Numbered from the stretch's first letter, positions 37,756 to 48,197 are shown. The stretch is 64,000 bases of DNA from Phreatobacter cathodiphilus (GCF_003008515.1 NZ_CP027668.1:3017001-3081000); one strand, 5' to 3'. Numbers and translations: made by a program. Notes: generated by a model from the sequence alone, not told the origin.

Positions 37756-38097
37756 ATGCCGATGTTCGCCGCCACCCTTTCGTCCGCCGTCCTCTCGGTG
37801 GTCGCTGTCGTGCGCCGCCAGATCGTGGCTTTCCGCAATTGGCGCGAGGCGCGCGAGGGCTATGCCGCCCTCTGCGAGATGGACGAGCGCACCCTCCATG
37901 ATCTCGGCCTGACGCGGAGCGACCTTCGCGACGCCACGGCGGCCGGCTATTTCGGCGATCCCACGCAGGTGATCGCCGCCCGCGCCGGCGAGCGCCAGGG
38001 CCGCCGCCCCGGCATCGCCACGACGCGCCAGCTCAGCGGTCCGCCGCTGGTGCCCGATGTCGGCGCCGCCCTGTCGCGCACCGTTCCCTCCATGTGA
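37756..38097 (+). CDS. DUF1127 domain small protein
   Basis: A 113-residue protein whose core RRQIVAFRNWREAREGYAALCEMDERTLHDLGLTRSDL (about 24-61) is the DUF1127 domain, an arginine-rich short segment found in many alphaproteobacteria. DUF1127 proteins are linked to RNA interaction, phosphate stress and growth transition. ATG at 37756 follows CGAGGAGAG. A strong terminator follows. An unusual C-terminal extension of about 50 residues makes it longer than the typical 50-70 aa. Divergent from lysR. Confidence 0.85.
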   Translation: MPMFAATLSSAVLSVVAVVRRQIVAFRNWREAREGYAALCEMDERTLHDLGLTRSDLRDATAAGYFGDPTQVIAARAGERQGRRPGIATTRQLSGPPLVPDVGAALSRTVPSM

Positions 38098-38176
38098 GGA
38101 CGCCAGAGCGTCCGTCACGATCGACAGCCTGTCCGGGAAGAAGCCGTCCCCTCGCGTTCGCTTCCCGGACAACCTC

Positions 38177-38209
38177 GAGCCGCCGCGTGCCCCGCGGCGG
38201 CTCTTTTTT
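38177..38209 (+). terminator. Intrinsic terminator after the DUF1127 gene
   Basis: GAGCCGCCGCG pairs with CGCGGCGGCTC (11 bp) over a 5-nt loop and is followed by TTTTTT at 38204-38209. Textbook Rho-independent terminator, about 80 nt past the stop codon. Confidence 0.9.
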
Positions 38210-38298
38210 GCCTTTCGCCCTACTGCCATGGCAGGGATGGCCTGCCCTATGCGCCGCGTCGTTGGCCGGCTAGAGCAGGGCTCCCCGAGTACCCATCC

Positions 38299-39078
38299 AT
38301 GACCCTCGCAGGCTTTCCCGCAGACTGGACCTTCTACGCCGTCGGCGGCCTCGCCACCTTCCTCATGGGGCTCGGCAAGGGCGCCTTCGGCGGCGGCCTC
38401 GCCATTCTCGGCATCCCGCTGCTGGCCCTCGTCATGGACCCGATCCAGGCGGCCATCGTCACGGCGCTGCTGGTGGCCTTCATGGACGTCTTCGCCCTCG
38501 CCTCGTTTCCACGCACCGCCTGGTCCAAGCCCGATCTCGGCTGGATCATGCCCGGCTTCCTCGGCGGGCTCCTTCTCGGATTTCTCGTCTTCGAATATGT
38601 CGACCGGCGCTGGGTGGCCTTCGGCATCGCGCTGATCACGCTCGCCTTCACCCTCGACTATTTCCTGCGCCGCGGCATGGCGGTGACGCCTCGCCCGGTC
38701 TCGCCGCCGCTGGCGAGCGCGGCCGGGGCGGGTGCCGGCTTTACCACCTACATCGCCCATGCGGGCGGGCCGCCCATGGCCATGTATCTCTTGCGGCGCG
38801 GCCTGACCAAGACGGAATATGCCGCCACCACCGTCGTCATCTTCACCGTCGGCAATCTGGTCAAGCTGCCGGGCTACGTTTATTCCGGCCTCGGCGAGCC
38901 CGGCGTCTTCGTCAAGGCGCTGGCCCTCGCCCCCGTCGTCCCGGTCGGCGTCCTCGTCGGCCGGCGCCTGCACGACGCCCTGCCCCGCCAGCAGCTCTTC
39001 ACCCTCTGCTATGTCCTCGTCGGCCTCGCCGGCACCAAGCTCCTTTTCGACGCCTCGCGCGCCCTGTGGTGGCCATGA
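38299..39078 (+). CDS. Sulfite exporter TauE/SafE family transporter
   Basis: A 259-residue membrane protein with about eight helices. The first repeat has GGLATFLMGLGKGAFGGGLAILGIPLLAL near residues 16-44, and the second AGAGAGFTTYIAHAGGPPMAMYLLRRGL, both TauE/SafE signatures. Family members export sulfite, sulfoacetate or other organosulfonates. It overlaps the following EamA gene through an ATGA, so the two are probably co-transcribed. No sulfonate-metabolism genes are near, so substrate is open. Confidence 0.88.
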   Translation: MTLAGFPADWTFYAVGGLATFLMGLGKGAFGGGLAILGIPLLALVMDPIQAAIVTALLVAFMDVFALASFPRTAWSKPDLGWIMPGFLGGLLLGFLVFEYVDRRWVAFGIALITLAFTLDYFLRRGMAVTPRPVSPPLASAAGAGAGFTTYIAHAGGPPMAMYLLRRGLTKTEYAATTVVIFTVGNLVKLPGYVYSGLGEPGVFVKALALAPVVPVGVLVGRRLHDALPRQQLFTLCYVLVGLAGTKLLFDASRALWWP

Positions 39079-39956
39079 CCCCCTCGACCTTCGCCGGCCA
39101 CCGCTTCGCGCCCTTCCTCGTCGCCGCCCTCGGCATCTTTCTGCTGTCGGTGATGGACGCGCTGATCAAGGGCGTCGCCAACACGCACCCGACGGCCCAG
39201 ATCGTCTTCATGCGCTATGCCTGCGGCATGCCCTGGGCGATCGCCTTCTTCCTGTGGACGCGACCTCCGGCCCCGAGCGGCGAGATGGTGCGTGCCCATC
39301 TCCTGCGCGGCGTGCTCGTCGCCGTCACCGCCTTCCTGTTCTTCTACGCCCTCGCCACCCTGCCGCTGGCCGAGGCCATCACGCTCGCCTTCCTGTCGCC
39401 GCTGTTCCTCGCCGTGCTCGCCTCGCTGATCCTCAAGGAGCCGATCCAGAAGCCGGTGCTGATCGCCATTCTCGTCGGCTTCGTCGGCATGGCGATCATC
39501 GTCGCCGGCAAGGTCGGCGGCGGCGAGTTCGACCTCGTCCGCGTGCTCGGCATCGCCGCCGCGGTGTCGTCGGCGCTGGCCTATGCCGCCAATCTGGTCC
39601 TGCTCAGGAAGCGCGCCCAGACCGATCCCTTCGGCCTCATCATCCTGTTCCAGAACCTGTTTCCGCTCATCATCATCGCCCCCTTCGCCTGGGCCGTCTG
39701 GGAGGTGCCGGAGGCGCGGTCATGGGGGATCTTCCTCGGCATCGGCGCCTTCGGCCTTGCCGGCCACCTCTGTATGGCCTGGGCCTTCAAGCACGCCGCC
39801 GCCGGCCCGCTCGGCGTCATCGAATATACCGCCCTCATCTGGAGCGCCGGCCTCGGCTACCTCGCCTTCTCGGAGGTGCCGGCCTGGACGACCTGGGCCG
39901 GCGCCGCCCTGATCATCTTCGCCTGCCTCACCGCCATGCGGCGGTCGCGGGCCTGA
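39075..39956 (+). CDS. EamA/DMT-family transporter
   Basis: A 293-residue DMT exporter with ten helices and two EamA repeats (about residues 10-140 and 155-285). Typical runs are ATLPLAEAITLAFLSPLFLAVLASLILKEPIQ and IIVAGKVGG. ATG at 39075 overlaps the TauE stop in an ATGA. It is not closely similar to the DMT protein at 22613-23506. Function unknown; export of amino acids or related solutes is typical. Confidence 0.85.
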   Translation: MTPSTFAGHRFAPFLVAALGIFLLSVMDALIKGVANTHPTAQIVFMRYACGMPWAIAFFLWTRPPAPSGEMVRAHLLRGVLVAVTAFLFFYALATLPLAEAITLAFLSPLFLAVLASLILKEPIQKPVLIAILVGFVGMAIIVAGKVGGGEFDLVRVLGIAAAVSSALAYAANLVLLRKRAQTDPFGLIILFQNLFPLIIIAPFAWAVWEVPEARSWGIFLGIGAFGLAGHLCMAWAFKHAAAGPLGVIEYTALIWSAGLGYLAFSEVPAWTTWAGAALIIFACLTAMRRSRA

Positions 39957-40014
39957 ACGGCTCGACCCGCATCCTCCCCGGCGGAACGCGGCGCCAATTC
40001 TCGACGGATGTCGC

Positions 40015-40100
40015 GTCATGGCCGGGCTTGTGCCGGCCATCCACGACTTGAACACTGCGCCAAAGAATTCGTGGATGCCCGGGACGAGCCCAGGCATGAC
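40015..40100. repeat. Imperfect 32-bp inverted repeat, rhizobial palindrome
   Basis: A left arm (40015-40046, GTCATGGCCGGGCTTGTG...) and a right arm (40069-40100, ...GGGACGAGCCCAGGCATGAC) match over 32 nt at most positions as inverted complements, separated by 22 nt. This is the GTCATGCCCGGGCTTGTCCCGGGCATCCACG type of element scattered through rhizobial genomes. It lies between convergent genes and probably forms a long cruciform in RNA. Confidence 0.75.
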
Positions 40101-40122
40101 GAGGACGATACCGGTGGCGGCC

Positions 40123-40629
40123 TCACGAGGCCGCCGACACCCGCGCCTCGAAGATCATGCAGGTCTCGGTCGCGTGGGCGATGAGCCGGCCCTTGCCGTC
40201 CACCAGGCGGGCCTCGGATGTCGCGATCCGCGATCCCGCATGGACTACCTTGCCCTCGCAACGCACGCGACCGGTCTCCGGCATCAGCGCCCGCACGTAA
40301 TTCACCTTCATCTCGACCGTCGTATAGCCCTGACCGGCCTTCACCAGCGTATGGACGCAGCAGCCGAGCGCCGAGTCGAGGATGGTCGCGGTCCAGCCGC
40401 CGTGGATGGTGCCCAGCGGATTGAAGAAGTCGGCCGTCGGCGTCCCCTCGAACACCGCCAGTCCCGGAGCCACCTCGGTCAGGATGAAGCCCATGGACCG
40501 GGCGATGGGCGGCGCCGGATAGCGCTGCTCCAGCATGCCGCGGAGGAAGTCGATGCCGTCCTGGCCGGTAGCCTCCGCCATGTCGACGACACCGTAACGG
40601 AGGGTGGGAGCGGGGGCAGCGGCGGTCAT
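40123..40629 (-). CDS. PaaI-type hotdog thioesterase
   Basis: A 168-residue hotdog-fold thioesterase. The active-site signature NPLGTIHGGWTATILDSALGCCVHT near residues 69-93 is the PaaI/4-hydroxybenzoyl-CoA-thioesterase II pattern, with the Asn-Pro-X-Gly-X-X-H-G-G motif. A later block GYTTVEMKVNYVRALMPETGRVRCEGKVVH is also typical. It would hydrolyse acyl- or aryl-CoA esters. ATG at 40629 is backed by a CGGAGACCGAC ribosome site. Confidence 0.88.
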   Translation of the reverse strand: MTAAAPAPTLRYGVVDMAEATGQDGIDFLRGMLEQRYPAPPIARSMGFILTEVAPGLAVFEGTPTADFFNPLGTIHGGWTATILDSALGCCVHTLVKAGQGYTTVEMKVNYVRALMPETGRVRCEGKVVHAGSRIATSEARLVDGKGRLIAHATETCMIFEARVSAAS

Positions 40630-40705
40630 GTCGGTCTCCGAGGATCTATCGTGTAACTGCACGATATGATCGGGAGACCGACGGGTCAACGGGCCGGCGC
40701 GGCGA

Positions 40706-43108
40706 TCAGGCCGCCGCCTGGCTACCGAGACCGTCGCCGAATTCGTCGGCGAAACCGGCGATGAAGCCGGGCACGGACTCGGCCGACAGGGTCCTGGCGA
40801 AATAATAGCCCTGCGCCTGGTCGCAGCCGAGATCGCGCACCCATGCCAGGTCCGCCGCCGTTTCGACGCCCTCGGCCGTGGTGACGAATCCGAGGCTCAC
40901 CGCGATGCCGACGATGGCCTCGACCACAGCCTTGCGGTTTTCCGGATCGGTGGGGCCCGACACGAAGGACCGGTCGATCTTGAGCTTCTGGATGGGAAAG
41001 CGGGTGAGATAGCCGAGCGAGGAGAAGCCGGTGCCGAAATCATCCAGCGCGATGCGGATGCCGAGCGTGCGCATGTCCGCGAGGAAGCGGCCGCTCTCCG
41101 CCATCTGGTTCATGAACAGGGCCTCGGTGATCTCGACCTCCAGCCGGTCCGCCGGCAGATGGCTCACCGCCAGCGCCTGGGCCACGTGGCTGAGCAGGGT
41201 CGCCGACCCGAACTGGGCGGGGGAGATGTTCACCGCCACCCGGATCGGCTTCGGCCAGGCTGCGGCGTCGAGACAGGCGCGTTTCAGCACCCAGGCGCCG
41301 ATGGGTTCGATGAGACCGGATTCCTCGGCGATCGGCACGAAGGCGTCGGGCGACAGCAAGCCGCGCTGGGGATGCTGCCAGCGCAGCAGCGCCTCGAAAC
41401 CGACGATGGCGCCGGCGCGGATGTCGATGATCGGCTGGTAGGCGAGGCGAAGCTGGTCGCCGTCGAGGGCCGCGCGCAGGTCTTCCTGCAGCAGTCGCCG
41501 CTCCTCGGCCTCGCGGTGCATCCTGTCGTCGAAGACCGCAGCCACGCCGCGGCCGCTGTCCTTGGCGCGGTAGAGCGCGAGATCGGCATTGCGGATGAGG
41601 TCGTCGACCGTGTCGGTCTCGCCGGGTCCGAAGGCGATGCCCATGCTGGCGCCGACCGTGATGCGGGCCCCGTCGATGGTCCTGGAACGGCTGATCCGCG
41701 CGATGATGCGCCGGGCGAGATCGACCACGTCGGAGCGGCGGGTGAAATCGCTCACCAGCATGCCGAATTCGTCGCCGCCGAACCGCCCGAAGACCACGCC
41801 CTGATCGACGAGCTCGCCGAGATCGCGGGACACCGCCATCAGCAGCGCGTCCCCGATGGGATGGCCGAGCGTGTCGTTCACCGCCTTGAACTGGTCGAGG
41901 TCGAGACAGGCGAGGGCGAAACTGCTGCCGTTGCGCCGCGCCGTCTCGAGACGCAGCGCCGCGAGTTCCCGGAACCGGGCGCGGTTCGGCAGGCCGGTGA
42001 GCAGATCCGTGGCGGCCATCCAGGCCACCTTCTGGCTTGCGACCTTGCGGTCGGTGATGTCGGAGCCGACGCCGCGCCAGCCGAGGTGCCAGCCGGATTC
42101 GTCGAAGAGGGGCTTGGCCGTCAGCGACCACCAGCGCGGCTCGCCGGCGACGTCCACCTGGATGTCGAGGTCACGGAACGGCTGCCGCCGCGCGATGGCG
42201 AGGCGCAACGCCTGCCCGGTCTCCTCATCGGCCATCTCGACGATGCGGCGCCCCACCAGCGACTGACCCGCAACTCCCGCGACCTCGCCGAAGCGCGGGG
42301 AGTGCTGCACGACCGCAAATCCGGGATCGGTTTCGAACAGCCAGTCCGATCCGTGCTGCTCGAACTCGTTGAGCAGCAGCTCGATGATCTCGCCGCGTTC
42401 CTTCAGACTCGCCTCGGCCCGGAACCGCTCGCTGAACAGACGCGAGGAATTGGCGACGCTCTGCACGACGATCCAGGCATAGGCGAGCAGCAGCAGGGTG
42501 AGAAAGATGACGTAACCGTTGCCGGTCTCCAGCAGCGCGGCGACCGATCCGGCGCAGAGGATGCCGACATAGGCGTAGGCGGCCGAGGGAATGGTCGCGA
42601 GCGCGAAACCGCCGGCGCAGATCATGCCGGTGACGAGGCAGGCGATGACCAACTGGTCCTCGGCCGAGACGCTTCCGAACCAGAGGACCGGGACGGCGGC
42701 CCAGAGCGCCGCCAGGGTGGCGGCATGCCAGGTCGCCCGGCGGATCGCGCGGGCGGAGGCGCGGAGCCGCTGCTTGCGGCCGCGGCGCAGGAACCACGCG
42801 CGCGTCGTCACCGCCACCACCGCCAGGATGGTGAGCGACCAGGCGGCGAGTACGAAGGGGTTGGCCTCCTCGCGTACCAGGAACACGACGACGGCGGCGT
42901 TGATAAAGTTGGCCGCCATGGTCAGGGGCGAGAACCGCGCCACAGCGTGGATCTGCGCCGCGCGGATACGCCCTTCCTCGGCCGGCTCGTTGGGCACGTC
43001 CTTGCGCCACCCCTCCCAGGCGTCGCGAATGAGGGTGAGGGAGGAGGAAGGCGTCAAACGGGTCTCCGGCGGCAGCACGTTACCGCAAGCACCCTCACCC
43101 AACGGCAC
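40706..43108 (-). CDS. Membrane GGDEF-EAL protein with PAS domain (cyclic-di-GMP turnover)
   Basis: An 800-residue protein. Six N-terminal transmembrane helices (about 55-215) are followed by a PAS domain (about 255-365), GGDEF (about 375-540) and EAL (about 550-795). The GGDEF site is FGRFGGDEFGML, but no RxxD inhibitory site is seen just before it. The EAL site retains FEALLRW, VNISPAQF, VEITEALF, LDDFGTGFSSLGYL, KLKIDRSFV and TTAEGVET, so phosphodiesterase activity is likely. It may both make and degrade c-di-GMP. The start is not certain. Confidence 0.92.
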   Translation of the reverse strand: MPLGEGACGNVLPPETRLTPSSSLTLIRDAWEGWRKDVPNEPAEEGRIRAAQIHAVARFSPLTMAANFINAAVVVFLVREEANPFVLAAWSLTILAVVAVTTRAWFLRRGRKQRLRASARAIRRATWHAATLAALWAAVPVLWFGSVSAEDQLVIACLVTGMICAGGFALATIPSAAYAYVGILCAGSVAALLETGNGYVIFLTLLLLAYAWIVVQSVANSSRLFSERFRAEASLKERGEIIELLLNEFEQHGSDWLFETDPGFAVVQHSPRFGEVAGVAGQSLVGRRIVEMADEETGQALRLAIARRQPFRDLDIQVDVAGEPRWWSLTAKPLFDESGWHLGWRGVGSDITDRKVASQKVAWMAATDLLTGLPNRARFRELAALRLETARRNGSSFALACLDLDQFKAVNDTLGHPIGDALLMAVSRDLGELVDQGVVFGRFGGDEFGMLVSDFTRRSDVVDLARRIIARISRSRTIDGARITVGASMGIAFGPGETDTVDDLIRNADLALYRAKDSGRGVAAVFDDRMHREAEERRLLQEDLRAALDGDQLRLAYQPIIDIRAGAIVGFEALLRWQHPQRGLLSPDAFVPIAEESGLIEPIGAWVLKRACLDAAAWPKPIRVAVNISPAQFGSATLLSHVAQALAVSHLPADRLEVEITEALFMNQMAESGRFLADMRTLGIRIALDDFGTGFSSLGYLTRFPIQKLKIDRSFVSGPTDPENRKAVVEAIVGIAVSLGFVTTAEGVETAADLAWVRDLGCDQAQGYYFARTLSAESVPGFIAGFADEFGDGLGSQAAA

Positions 43109-43155
43109 TTAAGAAACACTCAAACGGTTCGACGAAGCTCGTTGCCCGGCGTGAT

Positions 43156-43671
43156 TCAGCCGCAGCGGCCGTCCGTCACCGACCGGCGGATGGCGCGGAG
43201 CCCGTCCCGGGTGCGGCCCCAGACGTCGGCCCCCACCGCCTCCTCCATCTTCACGTGCTCGGATTCCCACAGGGGGATCGCCGCCGAAAGCAGAGCCGCG
43301 CCGGCCTCGGTGAGGGCCGGACGCACCGCCCGTCCCTGGCCGGTGGAGACGCTCACGAGCCCGGCCGCCTCGAGCCGCTTCAGGTTCCGGGTCATGGTCG
43401 TGCGGTCGAGGGCGAGAGCTTCCGACAGCGCCGTCACCGAATTGGTCTTCGCCACGGCGAGAGCCGCCAGAATGTTGAACTGCGTGACCTCCAGTCCGAG
43501 CGGCGCGAGAGCGCGGTTATAGGCGCGCGTCACCGCATGGGCCGTCATCCGCGTCTGGTAGCAGATGCAGGAGCGGGCGATGCGGCTCACCGTCGCCTCG
43601 TCCGGGGCGCCGCAGGGCGCGGCCCCGGCGGCGGGGATGGGCTTGGGAGTCTGGCTGGTCACCGTCGTCAT
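43156..43671 (-). CDS. MarR family transcriptional regulator
   Basis: A 171-residue MarR-type regulator. A winged HTH with FNILAALAVAKTNSVTALSEALALDRTTMTRNLKRLEAAGLV (about 68-108) and a wing STGQGRAVRPALTEAG are clear. The N-terminal CICYQTR motif has two cysteines close together, which could make it a redox sensor as in some MarR proteins. It sits divergent to groES with a spacer of 219 bp. Target genes are unknown. Confidence 0.88.
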   Translation of the reverse strand: MTTVTSQTPKPIPAAGAAPCGAPDEATVSRIARSCICYQTRMTAHAVTRAYNRALAPLGLEVTQFNILAALAVAKTNSVTALSEALALDRTTMTRNLKRLEAAGLVSVSTGQGRAVRPALTEAGAALLSAAIPLWESEHVKMEEAVGADVWGRTRDGLRAIRRSVTDGRCG

Positions 43672-43752
43672 GGTGTCACGATCCGGCGGGAGAGGTCTGG
43701 CGTCAAGGCATGTGGGGTTTGTCGGCCGTTTTAACCATAGATCGCTGCGTCC

Positions 43753-43781
43753 TTGACTCCCGATACCGCCCGGACTATCTC
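43753..43781 (+). promoter_or_regulatory. Promoter of groESL
   Basis: TTGACT at 43753-43758, 17-nt spacer, TATCTC at 43776-43781. Transcription would begin near 43788, within or just before the CIRCE element. This places repressor binding at the start site. Confidence 0.65.
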
Positions 43782-43792
43782 CACGGCGGGCA

Positions 43793-43819
43793 TTAGCAGT
43801 CACTTCAGGTGAGTGCTAA
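43793..43819. promoter_or_regulatory. CIRCE element (HrcA operator) of groESL
   Basis: TTAGCAGTC-N9-GAGTGCTAA, the CIRCE inverted repeat with a single mismatch in the left arm (consensus TTAGCACTC). HrcA repressor binds it to limit groESL under normal conditions. It lies 70 nt before groES, between the promoter and the gene. No hrcA gene is in the window. Confidence 0.92.
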
Positions 43820-43890
43820 CAGCCCCGGCCGACGGGCCGCCAAACAATTCCGCGGCCCCTGGGGCCGCTCATGTCAGGGACACCAGATCC

Positions 43891-44181
43891 ATGAAGTTCC
43901 GTCCGCTGCACGACCGCGTGGTCGTCCGCCGCCTCGAGGGCGAAGAGAAGACCAAGGGTGGCATCATCATCCCGGATACCGCCAAGGAGAAGCCGCAGGA
44001 GGGTGAAATCCTGGCGGTGGGCCCGGGCGGCCGCGACGAGGCCGGCAAGCTGGTCCCGCTGGACGTCAAGAAGGGCGACAAGGTGCTGTTCGGCAAGTGG
44101 TCGGGCACCGAAGTGAAGATCGACGGTGTCGACCTCCTCATCATGAAGGAGAGCGACATCATGGGCGTGATCGCGAAGTAA
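43891..44181 (+). CDS. groES: Co-chaperonin GroES
   Basis: A 96-residue Hsp10. The start [38 protein letters not shown] includes the mobile loop region, and the end contains [21 protein letters not shown], as usual for alphaproteobacterial GroES. It caps GroEL. ATG at 43891 follows ATCAGGGACACCAGATCC. The gene is part of the groES-groEL operon, 54 bp before groEL. Confidence 0.99.
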   Translation: MKFRPLHDRVVVRRLEGEEKTKGGIIIPDTAKEKPQEGEILAVGPGGRDEAGKLVPLDVKKGDKVLFGKWSGTEVKIDGVDLLIMKESDIMGVIAK

Positions 44182-44229
44182 GTCGCGAACCGCTCCCTCC
44201 ATCCCATTCATTCATTCCGACAGGAGTAA

Positions 44230-45876
<1,647 letters not shown>

Positions 45877-45904
45877 TCCAGCCATCCAGGCTCAGAGCTT
45901 AAGG

Positions 45905-45930
45905 AAGGGGCGCCGCGAGGCGCCCCTTTT
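45905..45930 (+). terminator. groEL terminator, first copy
   Basis: AAGGGGCGCC-GCGA-GGCGCCCCTT (10-bp stem, GCGA loop) followed by TT. It ends the groESL operon, 28 nt after the groEL stop. Confidence 0.85.
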
Positions 45931-46031
45931 CGTTGTGCCGCCCATCTCTTGGCGAGGCGCGAGCCGGGCAGGCCCGGCGCGCGCAGGCGGCATGGATTTC
46001 TGATCCAGCCATCCAGGCTCAGAGCTTAAGG

Positions 46032-46057
46032 AAGGGGCGCCGCGAGGCGCCCCTTTT
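46032..46057 (+). terminator. groEL terminator, duplicated copy
   Basis: An exact second copy of the first terminator, 127 bp downstream, produced by the duplication. It may back up termination before the TRAP operon. Confidence 0.82.
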
Positions 46058-46069
46058 CGTTGTGCCGCC

Positions 46070-46296
46070 GGCCCCTCCGCGCGACTCATCTCTTCAGGGG
46101 ATCCGCTTTGGACTAAAGTCGGAGACCCAGGGCGTTCATGGCCGCACGGAGAAAGTCCTGTTCAGTCCCGACACAAGATGGTGACGACTGCGGCGAAGCT
46201 TGCACTTGACCTTTCGACGCAGTGCATCAGTCTCTTCTCCCAGCGACATTAACGAGCCCGTTCACAAGGGCCTGACGTCGCAAGAGGAGACGCCCC
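46070..46296. other. Spacer before the TRAP operon
   Basis: No gene recognised between the duplicated terminator and the dctP start. A weak TTGACC at 46206-46211 has no good -10 partner. A purine-rich AGAGGAGACGCCCC precedes the ATG as a ribosome site. The promoter of the TRAP operon must lie here but could not be placed. Confidence 0.45.
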
Positions 46297-47421
46297 ATGA
46301 CTGACACCCCTGCTTCGGCACCGCCGAAGTCCGATCGCCGTCGCTTTCTCGCGCTCGCCGGCGCCACCGCGGCAGCCACCGTCGCCGCTCCCGCCGTATC
46401 CAACGCCCAGACCGTCACGCTGCGCTTCCAGTCGACCTGGCCGCAGCGCGACATCTTCCACGAGTTCTGCAACGACTACGCCACCCGCGTGAACGCCATT
46501 TCCGGCGGGCGGCTCCGCCTCGAAGTGCTGGCGGCCGGTGCCGTCGTGCCCGCCTTCCAGCTCCAGGACGCCGTCCATGCCGGCATTCTCGACGGCGGCC
46601 ACGGCGTCACCGCCTACTGGTTCGGCAAGAACAAGGCCTATTCGCTGTTCGGCACGCCGCCCGCCTATGGCTGGGACGCCCACAACTTCCTCGGCTGGAT
46701 GAACTACGGCGGCGGCTACGACCTCTACAACGAGCTGCTGACCCAGATCACCCGCGTCAACGTCGTCGGCTTCCTCACCGGGCCCATGCCGTGCCAGCCC
46801 CTCGGCTGGTTCAAGCGCGAGCTCACCCAGGCGAGCGACCTGCGTGGCCTCAAGTACCGGACGGTGGGCCTCGCCGCCGACCTGTTCAACGAGCTCGGCT
46901 CGGCGGTCACCATCCTCGCCGGCGGCGAGATCGTACCGGCGCTCGAACGCGGCCTCATCGACGGCGCCGAGTTCAACAATCCGAGCTCGGACTCGATCCT
47001 CGGCTTCGCCGACGTGTCGAAGACCTACATGCTGCAGAGCTACCACCAGTCGGCCGAGGCCTTCGAGGTCATCTTCAACAAGGCCAAGTACGACGCCATG
47101 GGCGCCGAGCAGAAGGCGATCCTGAAATACGCCGCCGAATCCGCCTCCTCCGACATGTACTGGAAGGCGCTCGACCGCTACTCCAAGGACCTCGCCGCCC
47201 TGCGCGGCCGCGGCGTCAACGTCATCAAGACGCCCGACGCCATCCTGAAGGCCCAGCTCGAGGCATGGGACAAGGTCGTCGCCCGGCTCTCGGCCGAGAA
47301 TCCCTTCTTCAAGAAGGTGATCGACAGCCAGCGCGCCTGGGCCCAGCGCACCGTGGGTTACGAGCGCATCAACACGCCCTCGCGTGAGATGTCCTACACC
47401 CACTTCTTCGGCGGCTCCTGA
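46297..47421 (+). CDS. TRAP transporter solute-binding protein (DctP family, TakP-like)
   Basis: A 374-residue periplasmic binding protein. It begins with a twin-arginine-type signal (SDRRRFLALAGATAAATVAAPAVS, cut near SNAQ), indicating export as a folded protein. The mature start VTLRFQSTWPQRDIFHEFCNDYA and the middle PAYGWDAHNFLGWMNYGG resemble the TakP/alpha-keto-acid type of DctP proteins. It delivers the ligand to the permease pair immediately downstream. Ligand is probably a small carboxylate; keto acid, lactate or similar cannot be separated by eye. Confidence 0.88.
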   Translation: MTDTPASAPPKSDRRRFLALAGATAAATVAAPAVSNAQTVTLRFQSTWPQRDIFHEFCNDYATRVNAISGGRLRLEVLAAGAVVPAFQLQDAVHAGILDGGHGVTAYWFGKNKAYSLFGTPPAYGWDAHNFLGWMNYGGGYDLYNELLTQITRVNVVGFLTGPMPCQPLGWFKRELTQASDLRGLKYRTVGLAADLFNELGSAVTILAGGEIVPALERGLIDGAEFNNPSSDSILGFADVSKTYMLQSYHQSAEAFEVIFNKAKYDAMGAEQKAILKYAAESASSDMYWKALDRYSKDLAALRGRGVNVIKTPDAILKAQLEAWDKVVARLSAENPFFKKVIDSQRAWAQRTVGYERINTPSREMSYTHFFGGS

Positions 47422-47510
47422 TCCGCAGCACGCGAAGGCGGCGGGCCACCGCCGCCTTCCGGCCGCCGGCGGTCCGACCGCCACCCTTCCGATCCCGCCT
47501 GGAATGTCCG

Positions 47511-48197
47511 ATGGCGCCCAATCCCCTCTTCCTCTCCTTGCTGCTCGGCAGCTGGGCGCTGGTCTGTGCGGCCGTTCTCTGGCTGATGATGCGCCGCGCC
47601 GGCACCGACCGGCTGATGGCCCTGCTGCTGGCCGTGGACGACGTCTCCACCCTCATCGGCAAGGCGGCCGCCTGGTCCATCGTCGTTCTCACCCTTGCCA
47701 TCTGCTACGAGGTCTTCGCCCGCTACATCCTGCAGGCCCCGACCATGTGGGCCTTCGACGTCAGCTACATGCTCTACGGCGTGCTCTTCATGCTGGCGGG
47801 CCCCTATGCGCTGGCCCGCAACGGCCATGTCCGCGGCGACTTCCTCTACCGCGAATGGCCGCCCCGCACTCAGGCGAAGCTCGACCTCGTCCTCTATTTC
47901 GTCTTCTTCTTCCCCGGCATCCTCGCCCTCTGCTACGCCGGCTTCACCTTCGCCAACTTCTCCTGGTTCATCTTCGAGCGCTCGGCGAACTCGCCGAACG
48001 GTCCCTACGTCTTCCCCTTCAAGTCGCTCATCCCCCTCGTCGGCGGCCTGATGGTCGTCCAGGGCCTCGCCGAAGTGGTGCGCTGCGTCCTGTGCATCCG
48101 CACGGGCGAGTGGCCGCCGCGCCTCCACGACGTGGAGGAGACCGAGAAGATCATCCTCGAACAGGCCGAGGCGGCCAAGACGAAAGGGGCCGCCTGA
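47511..48197 (+). CDS. TRAP transporter small permease (DctQ)
   Basis: A 228-residue protein with four to five transmembrane helices, including the family-typical ARYILQAPTMWAFDVSYMLYGVLFMLAGPYALARNGHVRGDFLYREWP block near residues 69-116. DctQ couples to DctM in tripartite TRAP systems. The stop overlaps the start of the large permease (TGATG), so the two are translated together. Confidence 0.9.
   Translation: MAPNPLFLSLLLGSWALVCAAVLWLMMRRAGTDRLMALLLAVDDVSTLIGKAAAWSIVVLTLAICYEVFARYILQAPTMWAFDVSYMLYGVLFMLAGPYALARNGHVRGDFLYREWPPRTQAKLDLVLYFVFFFPGILALCYAGFTFANFSWFIFERSANSPNGPYVFPFKSLIPLVGGLMVVQGLAEVVRCVLCIRTGEWPPRLHDVEETEKIILEQAEAAKTKGAA

Noticed and set aside
43731..43738. TTAACCAT half-site near groES/marR
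   Set aside because: Only one half-site without the second TTAA at 7 nt; frequent by chance.
46206..46234. Promoter for the TRAP operon at TTGACC
   Set aside because: No acceptable -10 at 16-18 nt.
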